Shown here: one piece after another, positions 22,124-31,382 of the stretch
Layout of the letters: every line of letters begins with the position of its first letter
Numbering within the stretch: the first letter of the stretch is position 1
From: Nodosilinea sp. LEGE 07088
GTDB lineage: Bacteria; Cyanobacteriota; Cyanobacteriia; Phormidesmidales; Phormidesmidaceae
Direction of reading: 5' to 3'
Assembly (NCBI RefSeq): GCF_015207395.1
Contig: NZ_JADEWX010000034.1
Span: 1 to 46,315 of the forward strand
Length of the DNA stretch: 46,315 nucleotides
Position numbers and translations under genes: made by a program
The notes under the pieces: generated by a model
Told to the model about the DNA's origin: nothing
Seen by the model: only the letters and a program-made list of their open reading frames with translations
Database searches by the model: none

Positions 22124-22534
22124 ATGACCGAGTTATCCATGGGGTCTGCCGAAGCCCTGGCCAGCATCGCCATGGTGGCGATCGCCGCTGACGGCTATTT
22201 AGCCGAGCAAGAGGGGCAAGACATGACCATGCTGCTGTCGCGGATGGTCATGTTTAACAGCTACTCCGCCGAGGCTATGCAGCACATGTTTGATCTGGTA
22301 CTCGAGCGCCTTAAACAGCAGGGCCCAGGGGTGTTGGTTAACGAGGCCAAGGGGGCTTTATCCCAAGATATGCGCGAGACAGCCTTTGCCATTGCCACTG
22401 ACCTGGTGCTGTCTGACCGCACGGTTACCCCCCAGGAACAGGCCTTTCTTGAAGATCTCTATCGTATTCTCGATATTCCCAGCGACCTGGCCCAGAGGAT
22501 TGTACAGGTCATGACCATCAAGAACCGGGGCTAA
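22124..22534 (+). CDS. TerB-like protein
   Basis: 136 residues, all-helical, with the TerB/TerB-like pattern of an acidic N-terminal helix pair (IAMVAIAADGYLAEQEGQDM) and the later AFAIATDLVLSDRTVTPQEQ followed by AFLEDLYRILDI. TerB domains are linked to tellurite resistance and stress sensing, with possible metal binding at the Asp-rich loops. ATG at 22124. A strong hairpin follows. Monocistronic, with no other ter genes nearby, so a tellurite role is not implied. Confidence 0.8.
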   Translation: MTELSMGSAEALASIAMVAIAADGYLAEQEGQDMTMLLSRMVMFNSYSAEAMQHMFDLVLERLKQQGPGVLVNEAKGALSQDMRETAFAIATDLVLSDRTVTPQEQAFLEDLYRILDIPSDLAQRIVQVMTIKNRG

Positions 22535-22581
22535 GGCTGACCAAGGTCTGACCCGCGCAAATTCTACCCCCAAGCATGCCA

Positions 22582-22613
22582 GGGCAAAGGTGCTCAGTTG
22601 AGCACCTTTGCCC
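22582..22613. terminator. 15-bp perfect hairpin between convergent genes
   Basis: Arms 22582-22596 and 22599-22613 with a 2-nt loop lie between the TerB gene and the small membrane protein gene that converge here. Probably a bidirectional terminator. Confidence 0.65.
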
Positions 22614-22629
22614 CGTGAAACGATGGGCC

Positions 22630-22755
22630 TTAGGGTTGTCTTTTATGGTCGGCATCGGGTGGCGATACAGGAAATAGCCAGGTCATGAAGCTAACACCAG
22701 CCACTAAAGCCAGAGCAACGATCGCCGCCCCCGTCAAGAAGGGTAAAAACACCAT
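22630..22755 (-). CDS. small membrane protein, 41 aa
   Basis: ATG at 22755 preceded by GAGGTG at good distance, which decides this start over longer upstream frames. One hydrophobic helix (residues 7-30) followed by a short polar tail (PPDADHKRQP). No family is assigned. The region between this gene and the DUF421 gene (22756-22984) has coding-like fragments in two frames, possibly a decayed small gene. Confidence 0.6.
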   Translation of the reverse strand: MVFLPFLTGAAIVALALVAGVSFMTWLFPVSPPDADHKRQP

Positions 22756-22984
22756 CGGAAACACCTCTAGGCCAACTGGTGAGTACTTTAGGAAAACCCT
22801 ATGGCTAACCTGTGACTGAGCTGTGTCAATCTGACATCGCCTCCAGGAGCTGGTTAAGCGCCGTGACGTACTGGGTATCTTGCTCGGTCCGAGGCGATCG
22901 GGTTGCATCCACAGATCGCGCTGGGCAGCTTCAGTTGACTCAGTCACCCCATCGAGGGTAATGCCTCGGTGGTTAATGTCAGCT

Positions 22985-23539
22985 TTAGGTAGATTGCAGT
23001 AGCCGCTCGATTCGCGCCAGACGCTCCAGCAGCTCAGCCTCGACGGGGGTTGGTAAATCGACGGCGCGCTCTACGGTGATGCTGCCGCTGGTTTCTAAAA
23101 TGGCGGCTTTAATTTCGGCCAAGTCTTCAAATCCCTGACGTCGCAGCACTGTTTTTAACTCTCCGGCACTGATGAGTTCCTGGTGCAAATTTTCGGGAAT
23201 CATCTGGCCATCGAGCAGAAGCAGTCTCGGCTTGCCCTCGATGAGCTGCTGTACTTTGGGATGGCGATAGGTTAGCCGCACCACTAGATAGTTGGTCATC
23301 AACAGCGTCGCGGCACCAATAAAGCCCCCGGTAACGGAGTTGTCGTTGCCGATAATGGCGTTTTGTACGGCGTTTGAGAGCATGAGCAGCACCACCAAAT
23401 CAAAGCCGGTGAGTTGCCCCAGTTCTCGTTTACCGCCTAAGCGCAGGGCAATCAACAAAAAGCCATAGACCAAAATTGGGCGGACGATTTTTTCTAGGAT
23501 GGAGATATCGGGTATCCACAGATCACTGACCACATTCAT
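22985..23539 (-). CDS. DUF421 (YetF-like) membrane protein
   Basis: 184 residues: three N-terminal membrane helices with GGKRELGQLTGFDLVVLLMLSN (about residues 35-56) and a soluble C-terminal alpha/beta domain with GKPRLLLLDGQMIPENLHQE. This matches DUF421/YetF proteins, whose role is unknown. A coiled-coil tail (VEAELLERLARIERLL) is extra. ATG at 23539. An 8-bp hairpin lies upstream at 23595-23612. Confidence 0.85.
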   Translation of the reverse strand: MNVVSDLWIPDISILEKIVRPILVYGFLLIALRLGGKRELGQLTGFDLVVLLMLSNAVQNAIIGNDNSVTGGFIGAATLLMTNYLVVRLTYRHPKVQQLIEGKPRLLLLDGQMIPENLHQELISAGELKTVLRRQGFEDLAEIKAAILETSGSITVERAVDLPTPVEAELLERLARIERLLQST

Positions 23540-23721
23540 GGAAGCACCTAAGCCGTTTCAACTACCTTAAAGTGGCTGCTTCCATCCGGAAATGGCATCG
23601 TCACGACGATGCTAAAAAGCTTGTAGTGTTTTGTCAGAAGACCCTGGTTTTGTGCAGCCGTCCCCAAGGAGGATAATCTATCTAAGGATGAAATGTTTAC
23701 CAGCGGTCATATGGGCTAGGG

Positions 23722-24855
23722 CTAAATTACCTTGGCGATCGCAACGCAATCTCCAAAGGTCGCATCCGTTTTCACCCCCTGCCAATCCATCGACGGAACC
23801 GCCGCCCGGTAGCCCTGGCCTTGCAGCGCTGTAATCAGCTGGTCTCGGTTGGGGATATCCATCTGTCCCCGTCGGCCAATTTCGCCGAGGGGATAGTAGT
23901 AGGGCGGCAGGTCAATTTCCTGGGCCATCATCCCTAGCAGCTTGGCCTGGGAGCACCAGTTCCAGCTAATCGCCAGGATTTGCATGGCGGTCAGCATGGC
24001 CTCGTCATGGAGCGGCCCGAGCCACAGCGGCCCGCTGAGCACGGGGGCATCTGACGGTTCCCCCAACCCGTGACGGCAACTCACCCGGCCCAGGTGTCGC
24101 CAGTCCACCGTTTGAAACTGGCCGCAGTGGTGACAATAGGCGATAAATCCATAGGTGGCATCCGTCAGCGTTGGTTTGGGCACTAGTCGTACCATCACCC
24201 GGTGCACTTGGCCCGTAGACAGAGCAAAGACGGGCTCAATGCCCAGGCCCCGGGCGGCAGCGATCTGGGCCGCGTGGCCAATCAGCAGGCGCAATCCCTG
24301 CTCGTGGGCAGCGGGGTGCGATCGCGCCCAGGCCCCATAGGTTCTCAAACTCCGCTCGGGGTCGTGGCCGCTGGTGGCACGGCCATCGGTGCTGGTCAAA
24401 TACAGTAGCCCCCCCAGGCGGGTGGCCCACAGCCCATTCGCCGTATAAGGTGATGGCCCGCCAAAATTGTCGATATCCACCAGGTCGTAAAAGTCGCGCT
24501 GCTGATAACAGGTAAAAAACACCTGATTGGCATCCTGGTGAGTGATGCGGTAGATGTGGGCGGGCAATGTCGCTAGATTTTGCCCCAGCACAGCGGACAA
24601 ATCAGGATTGCCTTCGTTGGCCCAGACAAACTCTGCCTCGGCCTCTAGGCCGTAACGTAGGGGCCGCACACCGCAGCCGGTCATGGCGTCGAGCACTCGC
24701 AACCTGCCGTGGCGCTGGCGATAGACGGCGGCGGCTAGCACCGCCAGGTCGCGGGCGATCGCACTTTGGGGCCGATAAAACGCGTCCCCCACGGCAAAGG
24801 TCGCTTTGCCTTCATGCCGCTGCGATGGCACTGACAATGCCCCGGTAGGGGTCAC
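23722..24855 (-). CDS. Trm1-type tRNA (guanine-N2)-dimethyltransferase
   Basis: 377 residues. SAM-binding fold with VLDAMTGCGVRPLRYGLE (motif I, about residue 54), the adenosine-ribose acid in WANEGNPD, and NFGGPSPY (catalytic motif IV, DPFGSP-like in the family). A Cys/His metal-binding part (YCHHCGQF, then SCRHGLGEP) lies in the C-terminal half, as in Trm1. These enzymes dimethylate G26 or G27 of tRNA. Bacterial Trm1 is limited mainly to Aquifex and cyanobacteria. It overlaps the upstream DUF2103 gene by 4 bp (ATGA), indicating one operon. Confidence 0.85.
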   Translation of the reverse strand: MTPTGALSVPSQRHEGKATFAVGDAFYRPQSAIARDLAVLAAAVYRQRHGRLRVLDAMTGCGVRPLRYGLEAEAEFVWANEGNPDLSAVLGQNLATLPAHIYRITHQDANQVFFTCYQQRDFYDLVDIDNFGGPSPYTANGLWATRLGGLLYLTSTDGRATSGHDPERSLRTYGAWARSHPAAHEQGLRLLIGHAAQIAAARGLGIEPVFALSTGQVHRVMVRLVPKPTLTDATYGFIAYCHHCGQFQTVDWRHLGRVSCRHGLGEPSDAPVLSGPLWLGPLHDEAMLTAMQILAISWNWCSQAKLLGMMAQEIDLPPYYYPLGEIGRRGQMDIPNRDQLITALQGQGYRAAVPSMDWQGVKTDATFGDCVAIAKVI

Positions 24856-25151
24856 CGGGTGGCCTCAATGGCCTGGGCGATCGCCCCTTCCAGGGTGGGC
24901 TTGTCGAATTCGGTGAGCACAAAGACCTCCTGCACGGTCTTCCCTTTGCGGGCAATTAGCTTAAACCCACCGCGAATCGGCACCGATACTTTAACCCGCA
25001 ACTCGGGGGAATGGGCTCTGACGTTGGCAATTACCCCGGGGGTCACCGTGCCAATACCGGGCTGTTCTAAGAGGCGTTCGAGAATGGGAATCAGCCCGGG
25101 CAAATGGGTAGAGTGGTTCCAGACAAGGCGACCGTCCGAGGCTTGTGTCAT
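24852..25151 (-). CDS. DUF2103 protein, 99 aa
   Basis: Begins MTQASDGRLVWNHSTHLPGL and continues with GIGTVTPGVIANVRAHSPEL and KLIARKGKTVQEVFVLTE, the pattern of the small DUF2103 family (predicted metal-binding or RNA-binding). Its stop overlaps the start of trm1, so the two are co-translated and may cooperate on tRNA. That link is inference. Confidence 0.75.
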   Translation of the reverse strand: MTQASDGRLVWNHSTHLPGLIPILERLLEQPGIGTVTPGVIANVRAHSPELRVKVSVPIRGGFKLIARKGKTVQEVFVLTEFDKPTLEGAIAQAIEATR

Positions 25152-25189
25152 GGGGTGGCTTAAGAAAGTTTTAAGGAATTAATACTAGA

Positions 25190-25507
25190 TTATGCTTTTT
25201 CGAGGGGGGCCATCGTCAAGCCAGCGCGAGTAAGTTGTGTGTGATAGAGCTCTGCCTGCTCCAGAGGGCCCACCCAGACAACCGCCTGCCCCTCATGGTG
25301 AATCTGGTTGGTTAGCTCCCAAGCTTGATCGCTGCCCATCCCTGGAATATACTTCAGCAGGCACTCAGTCACATGCTGGAAGGTATTGAAATCGTCATTG
25401 AGAACGATGATTTTATAGTTGGGATAGGTCTGACGAGTAGTTTGACGAGTTTTTTCGGGAGCGATGGCAGGCGCAGAAGAAGTGGCCTGGGGCAACACCG
25501 AAGTCAT
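25190..25507 (-). CDS. clpS: ATP-dependent Clp protease adaptor ClpS
   Basis: ATG at 25507 gives 105 residues, the normal size; the longer frame to 25621 looks non-coding. The core YKIIVLNDDFNTFQHVTECL (about residues 31-50) contains the N-degron-binding Asn-Asp-Asp of ClpS. The C-terminal part has HHEGQAVVWVGPLEQAELYH. The family delivers N-end-rule substrates to ClpC or ClpA. Residues 1-28 form a disordered Thr/Pro/Ala-rich tail. It lies 38 bp upstream of the DUF2103-trm1 pair on the same strand. Confidence 0.9.
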   Translation of the reverse strand: MTSVLPQATSSAPAIAPEKTRQTTRQTYPNYKIIVLNDDFNTFQHVTECLLKYIPGMGSDQAWELTNQIHHEGQAVVWVGPLEQAELYHTQLTRAGLTMAPLEKA

Positions 25508-25753
25508 AGAGCTGAATCCTAAAAGTGCCATACCGGAGGTAATATCTAAACCAACTGCCTCAAATAGGCTCTGAAGTGAGGTTCTTTCGCCTAGTGTACC
25601 GAATACCGCTAGCCTTCCCAAGGCTAAAATGACTGAATTCGGAAATTGCTGATTCCCAGGCCATTAATCAGGGCTTGAATTACCGGCTAGCACCGCTACA
25701 TTCAGGGTGTTGGCCTGCAGCACCCAATCCCCTACGCCCAACCAGGCCCGACT

Positions 25754-25773
25754 TAAAGGGCGATCGCCCTTTA
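25754..25773 (-). terminator. 20-bp palindrome with GCGATCGC at hemB end
   Basis: Perfect palindrome that overlaps the hemB stop codon. Probably a terminator, one of several HIP1-centred palindromes at gene ends in this window. Confidence 0.45.
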
Positions 25774-26751
25774 GCCAAGCCAGCGAGCTACATCCTTAGC
25801 GTGGTAGGTCAAAATCATATCGGCCCCCGAGCGCTTAAAGCTGGTCATCGTTTCCATCACCAGCTTTTGCTCATCAACCCAGCCGTTGAGGGCTGCCGCC
25901 TTCACCATCGAGTATTCGCCCGACACGTTATAGGCAGCCACGGGTAGGTTGGTGGCCTGCTTCACCCGCCAGATGATGTCCATATAGGCCAGGGCGGGCT
26001 TCACCATCAGCATGTCGGCCCCTTCGGCGATATCCAGCTCGATTTCCTTGAGCGCTTCGGTGCCGTTGGCGGGGTCCATCTGGTAGGTGCGGCGATCGCC
26101 AAACTGAGGCGCACTCTCCGCTGCATCGCGAAACGGCCCGTAATAGGCCGAGGCATACTTCGCCGCGTAGGAAAGAATCGGCAAATCTTCAAACCCACTT
26201 TCGTCTAGCCCAGCGCGAATGGCCTGGACAAACCCATCCATCATCCCCGAGGGCGCAATGATGTCAGCCCCCACGTTGGCCTGGGCTACAGCAGTTTTCT
26301 TCAGCAGTTCCAGAGTGGGGTCGTTGAGCACCCGTCCGCTCAGATCGCCAGTCTCTAGATAGCCGCAATGACCATGGCTGGTGTACTCACACAGGCAGGT
26401 ATCCACAATCACCAGCAGGTCGGGCACCGCTTCCTTAACCGCCGTGGTAGCTCGCTGCACAATACCGCAGTCGTGCCAAGCTCCGGTGGCGTCGGTGTCT
26501 TTGTCGGCGGGGATACCAAATAGAATAATGGCGGGAATACCCAGGTCGTAGACTTCCCTCGCCTCTTCCACAATTTTGTCAACCGAAAGCTGGTACACCC
26601 CCGGCATCGACGACACTTCCTTAGCAAACCCATCCCCCGGTACCGCAAATAGGGGATAGATCAGATCGGCCTGGGTAATCAGGGTCTCTTGCACCATGCG
26701 GCGAAGTTGCGGGTGCTGGCGCAGACGGCGAGGACGATGAGTGGGAAACAT
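25771..26751 (-). CDS. hemB: porphobilinogen synthase (delta-aminolevulinic acid dehydratase)
   Basis: 326 residues, normal length. Zinc-site cysteines in [15 protein letters not shown] (about residues 117-131), first Schiff-base Lys in [18 protein letters not shown] (about 195-212) and catalytic Lys in [14 protein letters not shown] (about 247). Condenses two 5-aminolevulinate molecules into porphobilinogen for haem and chlorophyll synthesis in the cytosol. ATG at 26751. Monocistronic; a palindrome overlaps its stop. Confidence 0.96.
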   Translation of the reverse strand: MFPTHRPRRLRQHPQLRRMVQETLITQADLIYPLFAVPGDGFAKEVSSMPGVYQLSVDKIVEEAREVYDLGIPAIILFGIPADKDTDATGAWHDCGIVQRATTAVKEAVPDLLVIVDTCLCEYTSHGHCGYLETGDLSGRVLNDPTLELLKKTAVAQANVGADIIAPSGMMDGFVQAIRAGLDESGFEDLPILSYAAKYASAYYGPFRDAAESAPQFGDRRTYQMDPANGTEALKEIELDIAEGADMLMVKPALAYMDIIWRVKQATNLPVAAYNVSGEYSMVKAAALNGWVDEQKLVMETMTSFKRSGADMILTYHAKDVARWLG

Positions 26752-27004
26752 AGCCTGGGGCGTAATAGGAGGTCTCTAAGCATGGAGCTTCATTAAACTA
26801 AAGCTTTATTTAGGTACGAAAACAACCGCTTGGTTACGTTCCGTAATCTACAGCAAGGATAAAGATCGATCGCCTGTCTGACCCCCCACTATAAGTAATC
26901 CAATTTTGTAATCCAATTTTTGGGGCCGATAAAATCTTCCGTGGGGTGTGCTATTGTTATAAGCCGTGTCTGGTTATTGCCAGTGCACAACTTCCCCATG
27001 GTGG

Positions 27005-27076
27005 GGGTCGCTAGCTCAGCGGTAGAGCACTCGGCTTTTAACCGATTGGTCCTGGGTTCGAATCCCAGGCGACCCA
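27005..27076 (+). tRNA. tRNA-Lys(TTT), chromosomal
   Basis: Canonical cloverleaf: acceptor GGGTCGC/GCGACCC, D-arm GCTC/GAGC, anticodon loop CTTTTAA, T-arm CTGGG-TTCGAAT-CCCAG, A73, no encoded CCA. It differs in D and anticodon stems from the array tRNA-Lys(TTT) and is presumably the housekeeping copy. Confidence 0.96.
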
Positions 27077-27317
27077 TACTTTAAGGTTCCACGGCTCTGC
27101 AGGTAGCAAAACTCACGGTCTGTGTCCCTCAGTGGTCTATGATGGGGCCAAGTGCTGGGTAAACACATCTCGGCTGGGTGGGGAGTTCTTTTAAGCTTGG
27201 CTTTAGCTTGTCAAAACATTTCGTTATAGATCATCGATCTGTCCTAAGATTGATGAGTAAGGCTACCTACTTCAACATCTGAAGGCCTAACGGCGAGAAT
27301 ACACTAGGAGGAATTTT

Positions 27318-28397
27318 ATGGCGCTTGTCTCACTGAGGCTACTGCTGGATCATGCGGCTGAGAACGGCTACGGCATTCCGGCCTACAACGTAAACAACCT
27401 GGAGCAAATTCTAGCCATCATGAAGGCTGCGGATGAAACCGACAGCCCCGTGATTCTGCAAGCATCTCGCGGTGCACGCTCCTACGCTGGCGAAAACTTC
27501 CTGCGCCACCTGGTGCTTGCTGCGGTTGAAACCTACCCCCACATTCCCGTGGTCATGCACCAAGACCATGGCAACTCTCCTGCCACCTGCTACTCGGCCC
27601 TGCGCAACGGCTTCACCAGCGTCATGATGGATGGCTCCCTTGAAGCCGATGCCAAAACCCCCGCTAGCTTTGAATACAATGCGGCGGTTACTGGCGAAGT
27701 GGTGAAAGTAGCCCACTCCATTGGCTGTAGCGTTGAAGGCGAGCTGGGCTGCCTCGGCTCCCTCGAAACTGGCGCTGGCGAAGCAGAAGATGGCCACGGC
27801 TTTGAGGGCACCCTCAGCCATGACCAGCTGCTTACCGACCCCGATGAAGCGGTGCAGTTTGTGGAAGCCACCCAGGTAGACGCTCTGGCCGTTGCTATCG
27901 GCACCAGCCACGGCGCCTACAAGTTCACCCGCAAGCCCACTGGCGAAATTCTAGCCATTAGCCGCATCGAAGAGATTCACCGTCGCCTGCCCAACACCCA
28001 CCTGGTCATGCACGGATCTTCTTCCGTGCCCCAGAAGTGGCTAGATATGATCAACGAGTACGGCGGCAACATTCCCGAGACCTACGGCGTACCCGTTGAA
28101 GAGATTCAGAAGGGTATCAAGAGCGGTGTGCGCAAGGTCAACATCGACACCGACAACCGTCTGGCCATCACTGCGGCCATCCGTGAAGCAGCAGCTAAGG
28201 ATCCGTCTAACTTCGATCCTCGCCACTTCATGAAGCCCTCGATGAAGTACATGACCGAGGTGTGCAGCGATCGCTACACCGCCTTCGGCACCGCCGGCAA
28301 CGCCAGCAAGATCAAGCAAGAGCCTGTAGAGGTCTACGCCGTCAAGTACGCCAAGGGTGAGCTTAATGCTAAAGTCGCCAAGACTGCTGCAGTCTAG
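27318..28397 (+). CDS. fba: class II fructose-1,6-bisphosphate aldolase
   Basis: 359 residues, preceded by AGGAGGA seven bases before ATG 27318. Motifs: [12 protein letters not shown] (residues 19-30), [14 protein letters not shown] (metal His and catalytic Asp, 78-91), [23 protein letters not shown] and [10 protein letters not shown] (metal His), [14 protein letters not shown]. This matches the Calvin-cycle type of class II enzyme. It cleaves or forms fructose- and sedoheptulose-bisphosphates with a divalent metal. A terminator follows. Codon use is strongly biased, consistent with high expression. Confidence 0.96.
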   Translation: MALVSLRLLLDHAAENGYGIPAYNVNNLEQILAIMKAADETDSPVILQASRGARSYAGENFLRHLVLAAVETYPHIPVVMHQDHGNSPATCYSALRNGFTSVMMDGSLEADAKTPASFEYNAAVTGEVVKVAHSIGCSVEGELGCLGSLETGAGEAEDGHGFEGTLSHDQLLTDPDEAVQFVEATQVDALAVAIGTSHGAYKFTRKPTGEILAISRIEEIHRRLPNTHLVMHGSSSVPQKWLDMINEYGGNIPETYGVPVEEIQKGIKSGVRKVNIDTDNRLAITAAIREAAAKDPSNFDPRHFMKPSMKYMTEVCSDRYTAFGTAGNASKIKQEPVEVYAVKYAKGELNAKVAKTAAV

Positions 28398-28449
28398 TAC
28401 CCAAGCCGATCAAGTTTTCTAGATAGCTTGATTTGGTTTGATTATAGAT

Positions 28450-28482
28450 AGGGCTTTCTCGCTGAGGAGGCCCTGTTTTTTG
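28450..28482 (+). terminator. rho-independent terminator after fba
   Basis: Stem AGGGC/GCCCT with an inner CTC/GAG pairing, followed by TGTTTTTTG on the rightward strand, about 55 bp after the fba stop. Bases 28483-28743 hold no recognisable gene. Confidence 0.8.
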
Positions 28483-28743
28483 TTTTCTCCTTCCTTTTGG
28501 GATGGACAGAGGTGGGTTGGGCATAGCAGTATTGATCTGGGGTCAGCGGGCGATTACTTGCTGACGCTCGACCCCATCGACGGCACACAGTTTTATTACG
28601 ACCTGGCATGGTGATTGCCAGCTCACGGGCCGTACATCAAGACTTAATAACAGCAGTCCTGGCTGCTAAGGTTGCCTCAACCTAGCATTCCTGTTGGAGA
28701 GTCAAGCGTTCAACCCCCTGACTACAGGAAGATAGACCATAAC

Positions 28744-29781
28744 TTAAGCAGTACGGCGACCCGTGGTTGCTTCTCCTCGATCAAAAATTCGCTTCAATCT
28801 TAGTCCTACAATTTGAGGCAATCTCTGGGCTATACGGACGAAGAAGTAGGGATTCTGCACTAGAGCCGAAACGATAGCTACAGGGTCAATCGGCTTTTGT
28901 TTCAGCGGCTCAACAACAGAATAATAGGCAAGACTTTGTTGATAAGCGCTTAAGTTACCAGCCAATGCCCTCCGCAACGGAGGATTAGCCTTGATCTCAT
29001 CTTTGTCAATCCAAACTTTAATCGCTTGGCAGGCCTGAGTGAGCCGCTCTAATTGGCTCTTAGTAAACAGCGAACCGGCCCGAGCCCGGTAATAGTAATA
29101 AGGTGTAGGCTGAAAGACAAACTTGGCACCTCGAATTAAGCACTCCAGGTATAAGAAAAAATCCTGACCCAGGCGAACCTCTGGCTTATAAAATATCGAA
29201 TGCTCAATTAAAAACCCTCGATTGATTAACGGCTTTGAGAGACCAAAATGTAGTCCCTGACGACCGTGAATGTCGTTTTTAAGGTATGCCAAATCTGTCA
29301 CCACCTGCGGAGCCAAAACCTCCTGCCCACTTTCTTTTACCAGAGTCGTCCAAGGGGTTAGGCTGCCGTCTTCAATAAACCAGATATCGTCGGCTACCAT
29401 ATCAGCTTCAGATTGCTGGGCCACGCACAGCATTTTCTCTAGCCGATTGGGCGCATACCAATCATCAGAATCCAAAACCGCAACCCACTGACCCTTAGCC
29501 TCTTGAAACGCCCAGTTACGAGCAGCGGCAGCTCCCTGATTCTCAGCAAATTCGAACAAGCGCACTCTGCGGTCGGTAAAGCCTTTAACGATAGCAACCG
29601 TATTATCTATCGAGGCATCATCGACAACAATGACTTCAATATTTGCAATCGTCTGCTGTAGCGCCGACTCAATTGCCTGCCCAATATACTGAGCTGTATT
29701 GTAAGCCGGCATAATGACCGAGACTAGTGGAACCGTCTCATCAACTGTGTAGGGGTGACTATAGGCAAGTGAAGATGTCAT
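28744..29781 (-). CDS. GT2 family glycosyltransferase
   Basis: ATG at 29781 preferred over TTG at 29796. GT-A fold: VSVIMPAYNTAQYIGQAIES (residues 20-39), EVIVVDDASIDNT, metal-binding VAVLDSDDWYAPNRLE (DSDD) and a QDFFLYLECLIRGAKF segment near residue 210. It transfers a sugar from a nucleotide donor onto the growing polysaccharide repeat at the membrane. The stop of the upstream gene is 15 bp away, so they share an operon. Acceptor and sugar cannot be told. Confidence 0.9.
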   Translation of the reverse strand: MTSSLAYSHPYTVDETVPLVSVIMPAYNTAQYIGQAIESALQQTIANIEVIVVDDASIDNTVAIVKGFTDRRVRLFEFAENQGAAAARNWAFQEAKGQWVAVLDSDDWYAPNRLEKMLCVAQQSEADMVADDIWFIEDGSLTPWTTLVKESGQEVLAPQVVTDLAYLKNDIHGRQGLHFGLSKPLINRGFLIEHSIFYKPEVRLGQDFFLYLECLIRGAKFVFQPTPYYYYRARAGSLFTKSQLERLTQACQAIKVWIDKDEIKANPPLRRALAGNLSAYQQSLAYYSVVEPLKQKPIDPVAIVSALVQNPYFFVRIAQRLPQIVGLRLKRIFDRGEATTGRRTA

Positions 29782-29796
29782 AGCAGGCGTTCTCAA

Positions 29797-31191
29797 CTAG
29801 GCAGCACACTGGTTTTGGGTGTATTCAAAGGAATCTAAAACCACTGGTGGTTGGCCATCGCCTCTTACCCCAAAGGTCTCAACCGCCAAATTTTCTGCTG
29901 AAAAATGCAGCTTAGTAAACACATGCATAGTGTTGTCTCTAACAGCAACCCAAGGGGATGGATCGGCCTTAAATATGGAAAAGCTGCCACTCTTGTTGCT
30001 TTCCTTGCCGCTGGGGCTAGTCTTAAGCCAGGTTACACCATCTTCCATGGTGTAACAGGTTTTAGATTGAGAAGTCGGACGATTTTTCTCAGGTACATCT
30101 ACTAATGGGTAGGTTCGTTCAAAAGCCTGGTCATGAGATGACAGCACCAGCTTTACGCCAAGTGATTCAAATAACGGCCCTAGCTGCGATCGCAATGCCA
30201 AATTAGAAGGGTGACTAGCCCCTTCAGCAAAAGCCGAAACATGCATAAATGGAATAATCCAGGTTTGGCCTGCGGCCTGAGCAGCCAAAATATCTTGCCT
30301 AATCCAATCCAGCGCTTGCGGTTCTAACCCCTGTTGTTCAAAAACAGCAAAGACTGAGACAAAATGGGCATTACCAACATCGAAAGAATAATTTCCCCTA
30401 TTAAGGGCATTGTCAGGTATGGCGAATCGGTTAGCCCATGGCGTCATATTCTCTTGCAGCTGAGTTTCATGGTTGCCATAGGTAGGCATCACTACTGAGC
30501 GGGTGAACACGGGTGCCATCTGATTCAACCAGACGTCGATCGAAGCTTCTAAAGAACCGTATCGTTTATCTGTATTGTAGTAGGCATAGTCACCACCAGC
30601 TAACGTCAGTAATGGATGCTGTGCAGCTATGGCCTCGATAATTTTCTCTACCCCAGTGCCCAGACCGTCGCGGCGTCCGATCAGACCTGTATCAGCAAAA
30701 TAAATAGCATCAAAGTCACTCTCACCGATAGGGGGAGAAGTTCTCAGCTCAAAGGTATCGCTCCAAAAGCCTTGAAGACGATCTCCTTTGAGACGATACT
30801 CATAGGTAGAATTTGCCAACAAGTTGCGAAGCTCTACCTCATGGCGAGCACCGTTAGAACCAGAAAAATTCTGATGCCCCACAGCCATTTTCCATTCAGA
30901 CTCTCCTAGCTGTCGATATCCAACCACTGAAGGAGTATAAATACGGCGGGTATGCCAACGCAGATTAATTGAATTTGCCGAATTTCCATCCCACGCAAGA
31001 TGGATCTGATCCGGTTGCTTCAAAAAAAGGCTAATGATCGTACCCCGAACATGTATTCTATCGCCAATCACTTGATATACCGCCACCGACCCCAGCAGCA
31101 ATACAGTCAAAGCAAACAAAATGACAGGCAACCTAATCTTCTGAAAGCTGCTCCGATTAAGCAATTCACGCAAAGATAAAAGCAGTCTCAC
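29797..31191 (-). CDS. purple-acid-phosphatase-like metallophosphoesterase, membrane-anchored
   Basis: GTG start at 31191 with AGGTGA upstream. One N-terminal membrane helix (residues 20-42), then a fibronectin-like N-terminal domain (about 60-150), then a calcineurin-type phosphoesterase domain with AIYFADTG, LLTLAGGDYAY, MPTYGNHE and FMHVSAF, plus VLSSHDQAFERTYP. These supply the Asp, Asn and His metal ligands in the usual order. Likely periplasmic. Location inside the polysaccharide locus suggests removal or trimming of phosphoester groups. 464 residues. Confidence 0.85.
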   Translation of the reverse strand: MRLLLSLRELLNRSSFQKIRLPVILFALTVLLLGSVAVYQVIGDRIHVRGTIISLFLKQPDQIHLAWDGNSANSINLRWHTRRIYTPSVVGYRQLGESEWKMAVGHQNFSGSNGARHEVELRNLLANSTYEYRLKGDRLQGFWSDTFELRTSPPIGESDFDAIYFADTGLIGRRDGLGTGVEKIIEAIAAQHPLLTLAGGDYAYYNTDKRYGSLEASIDVWLNQMAPVFTRSVVMPTYGNHETQLQENMTPWANRFAIPDNALNRGNYSFDVGNAHFVSVFAVFEQQGLEPQALDWIRQDILAAQAAGQTWIIPFMHVSAFAEGASHPSNLALRSQLGPLFESLGVKLVLSSHDQAFERTYPLVDVPEKNRPTSQSKTCYTMEDGVTWLKTSPSGKESNKSGSFSIFKADPSPWVAVRDNTMHVFTKLHFSAENLAVETFGVRGDGQPPVVLDSFEYTQNQCAA

Positions 31192-31382
31192 AAATCACCT
31201 CAAAAAGCCAGAGCTATGCCACTGTTCCAAAGAGTCTTTCAAGATAAATCTCAAGAATCTTTTAACAGCAAACCCTCAACGATCCTGTTTGCAGGACAAA
31301 ATCTGTCAGCTTAGAGAAACCCAAAATCAAACACAGCAAAAATTCAGCAAAAAAGTTAGAGGACACTCTTAAAAATAGGTTT

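Noticed and set aside
22756-22984. Longer leftward protein reaching to 22947
   Set aside because: The upstream part changes frame and lacks a start. Ribosome binding site evidence supports the 41-residue gene only.
27411-27911. 166-codon leftward frame opposite fba
   Set aside because: Shadow of the aldolase gene caused by its strong codon bias.
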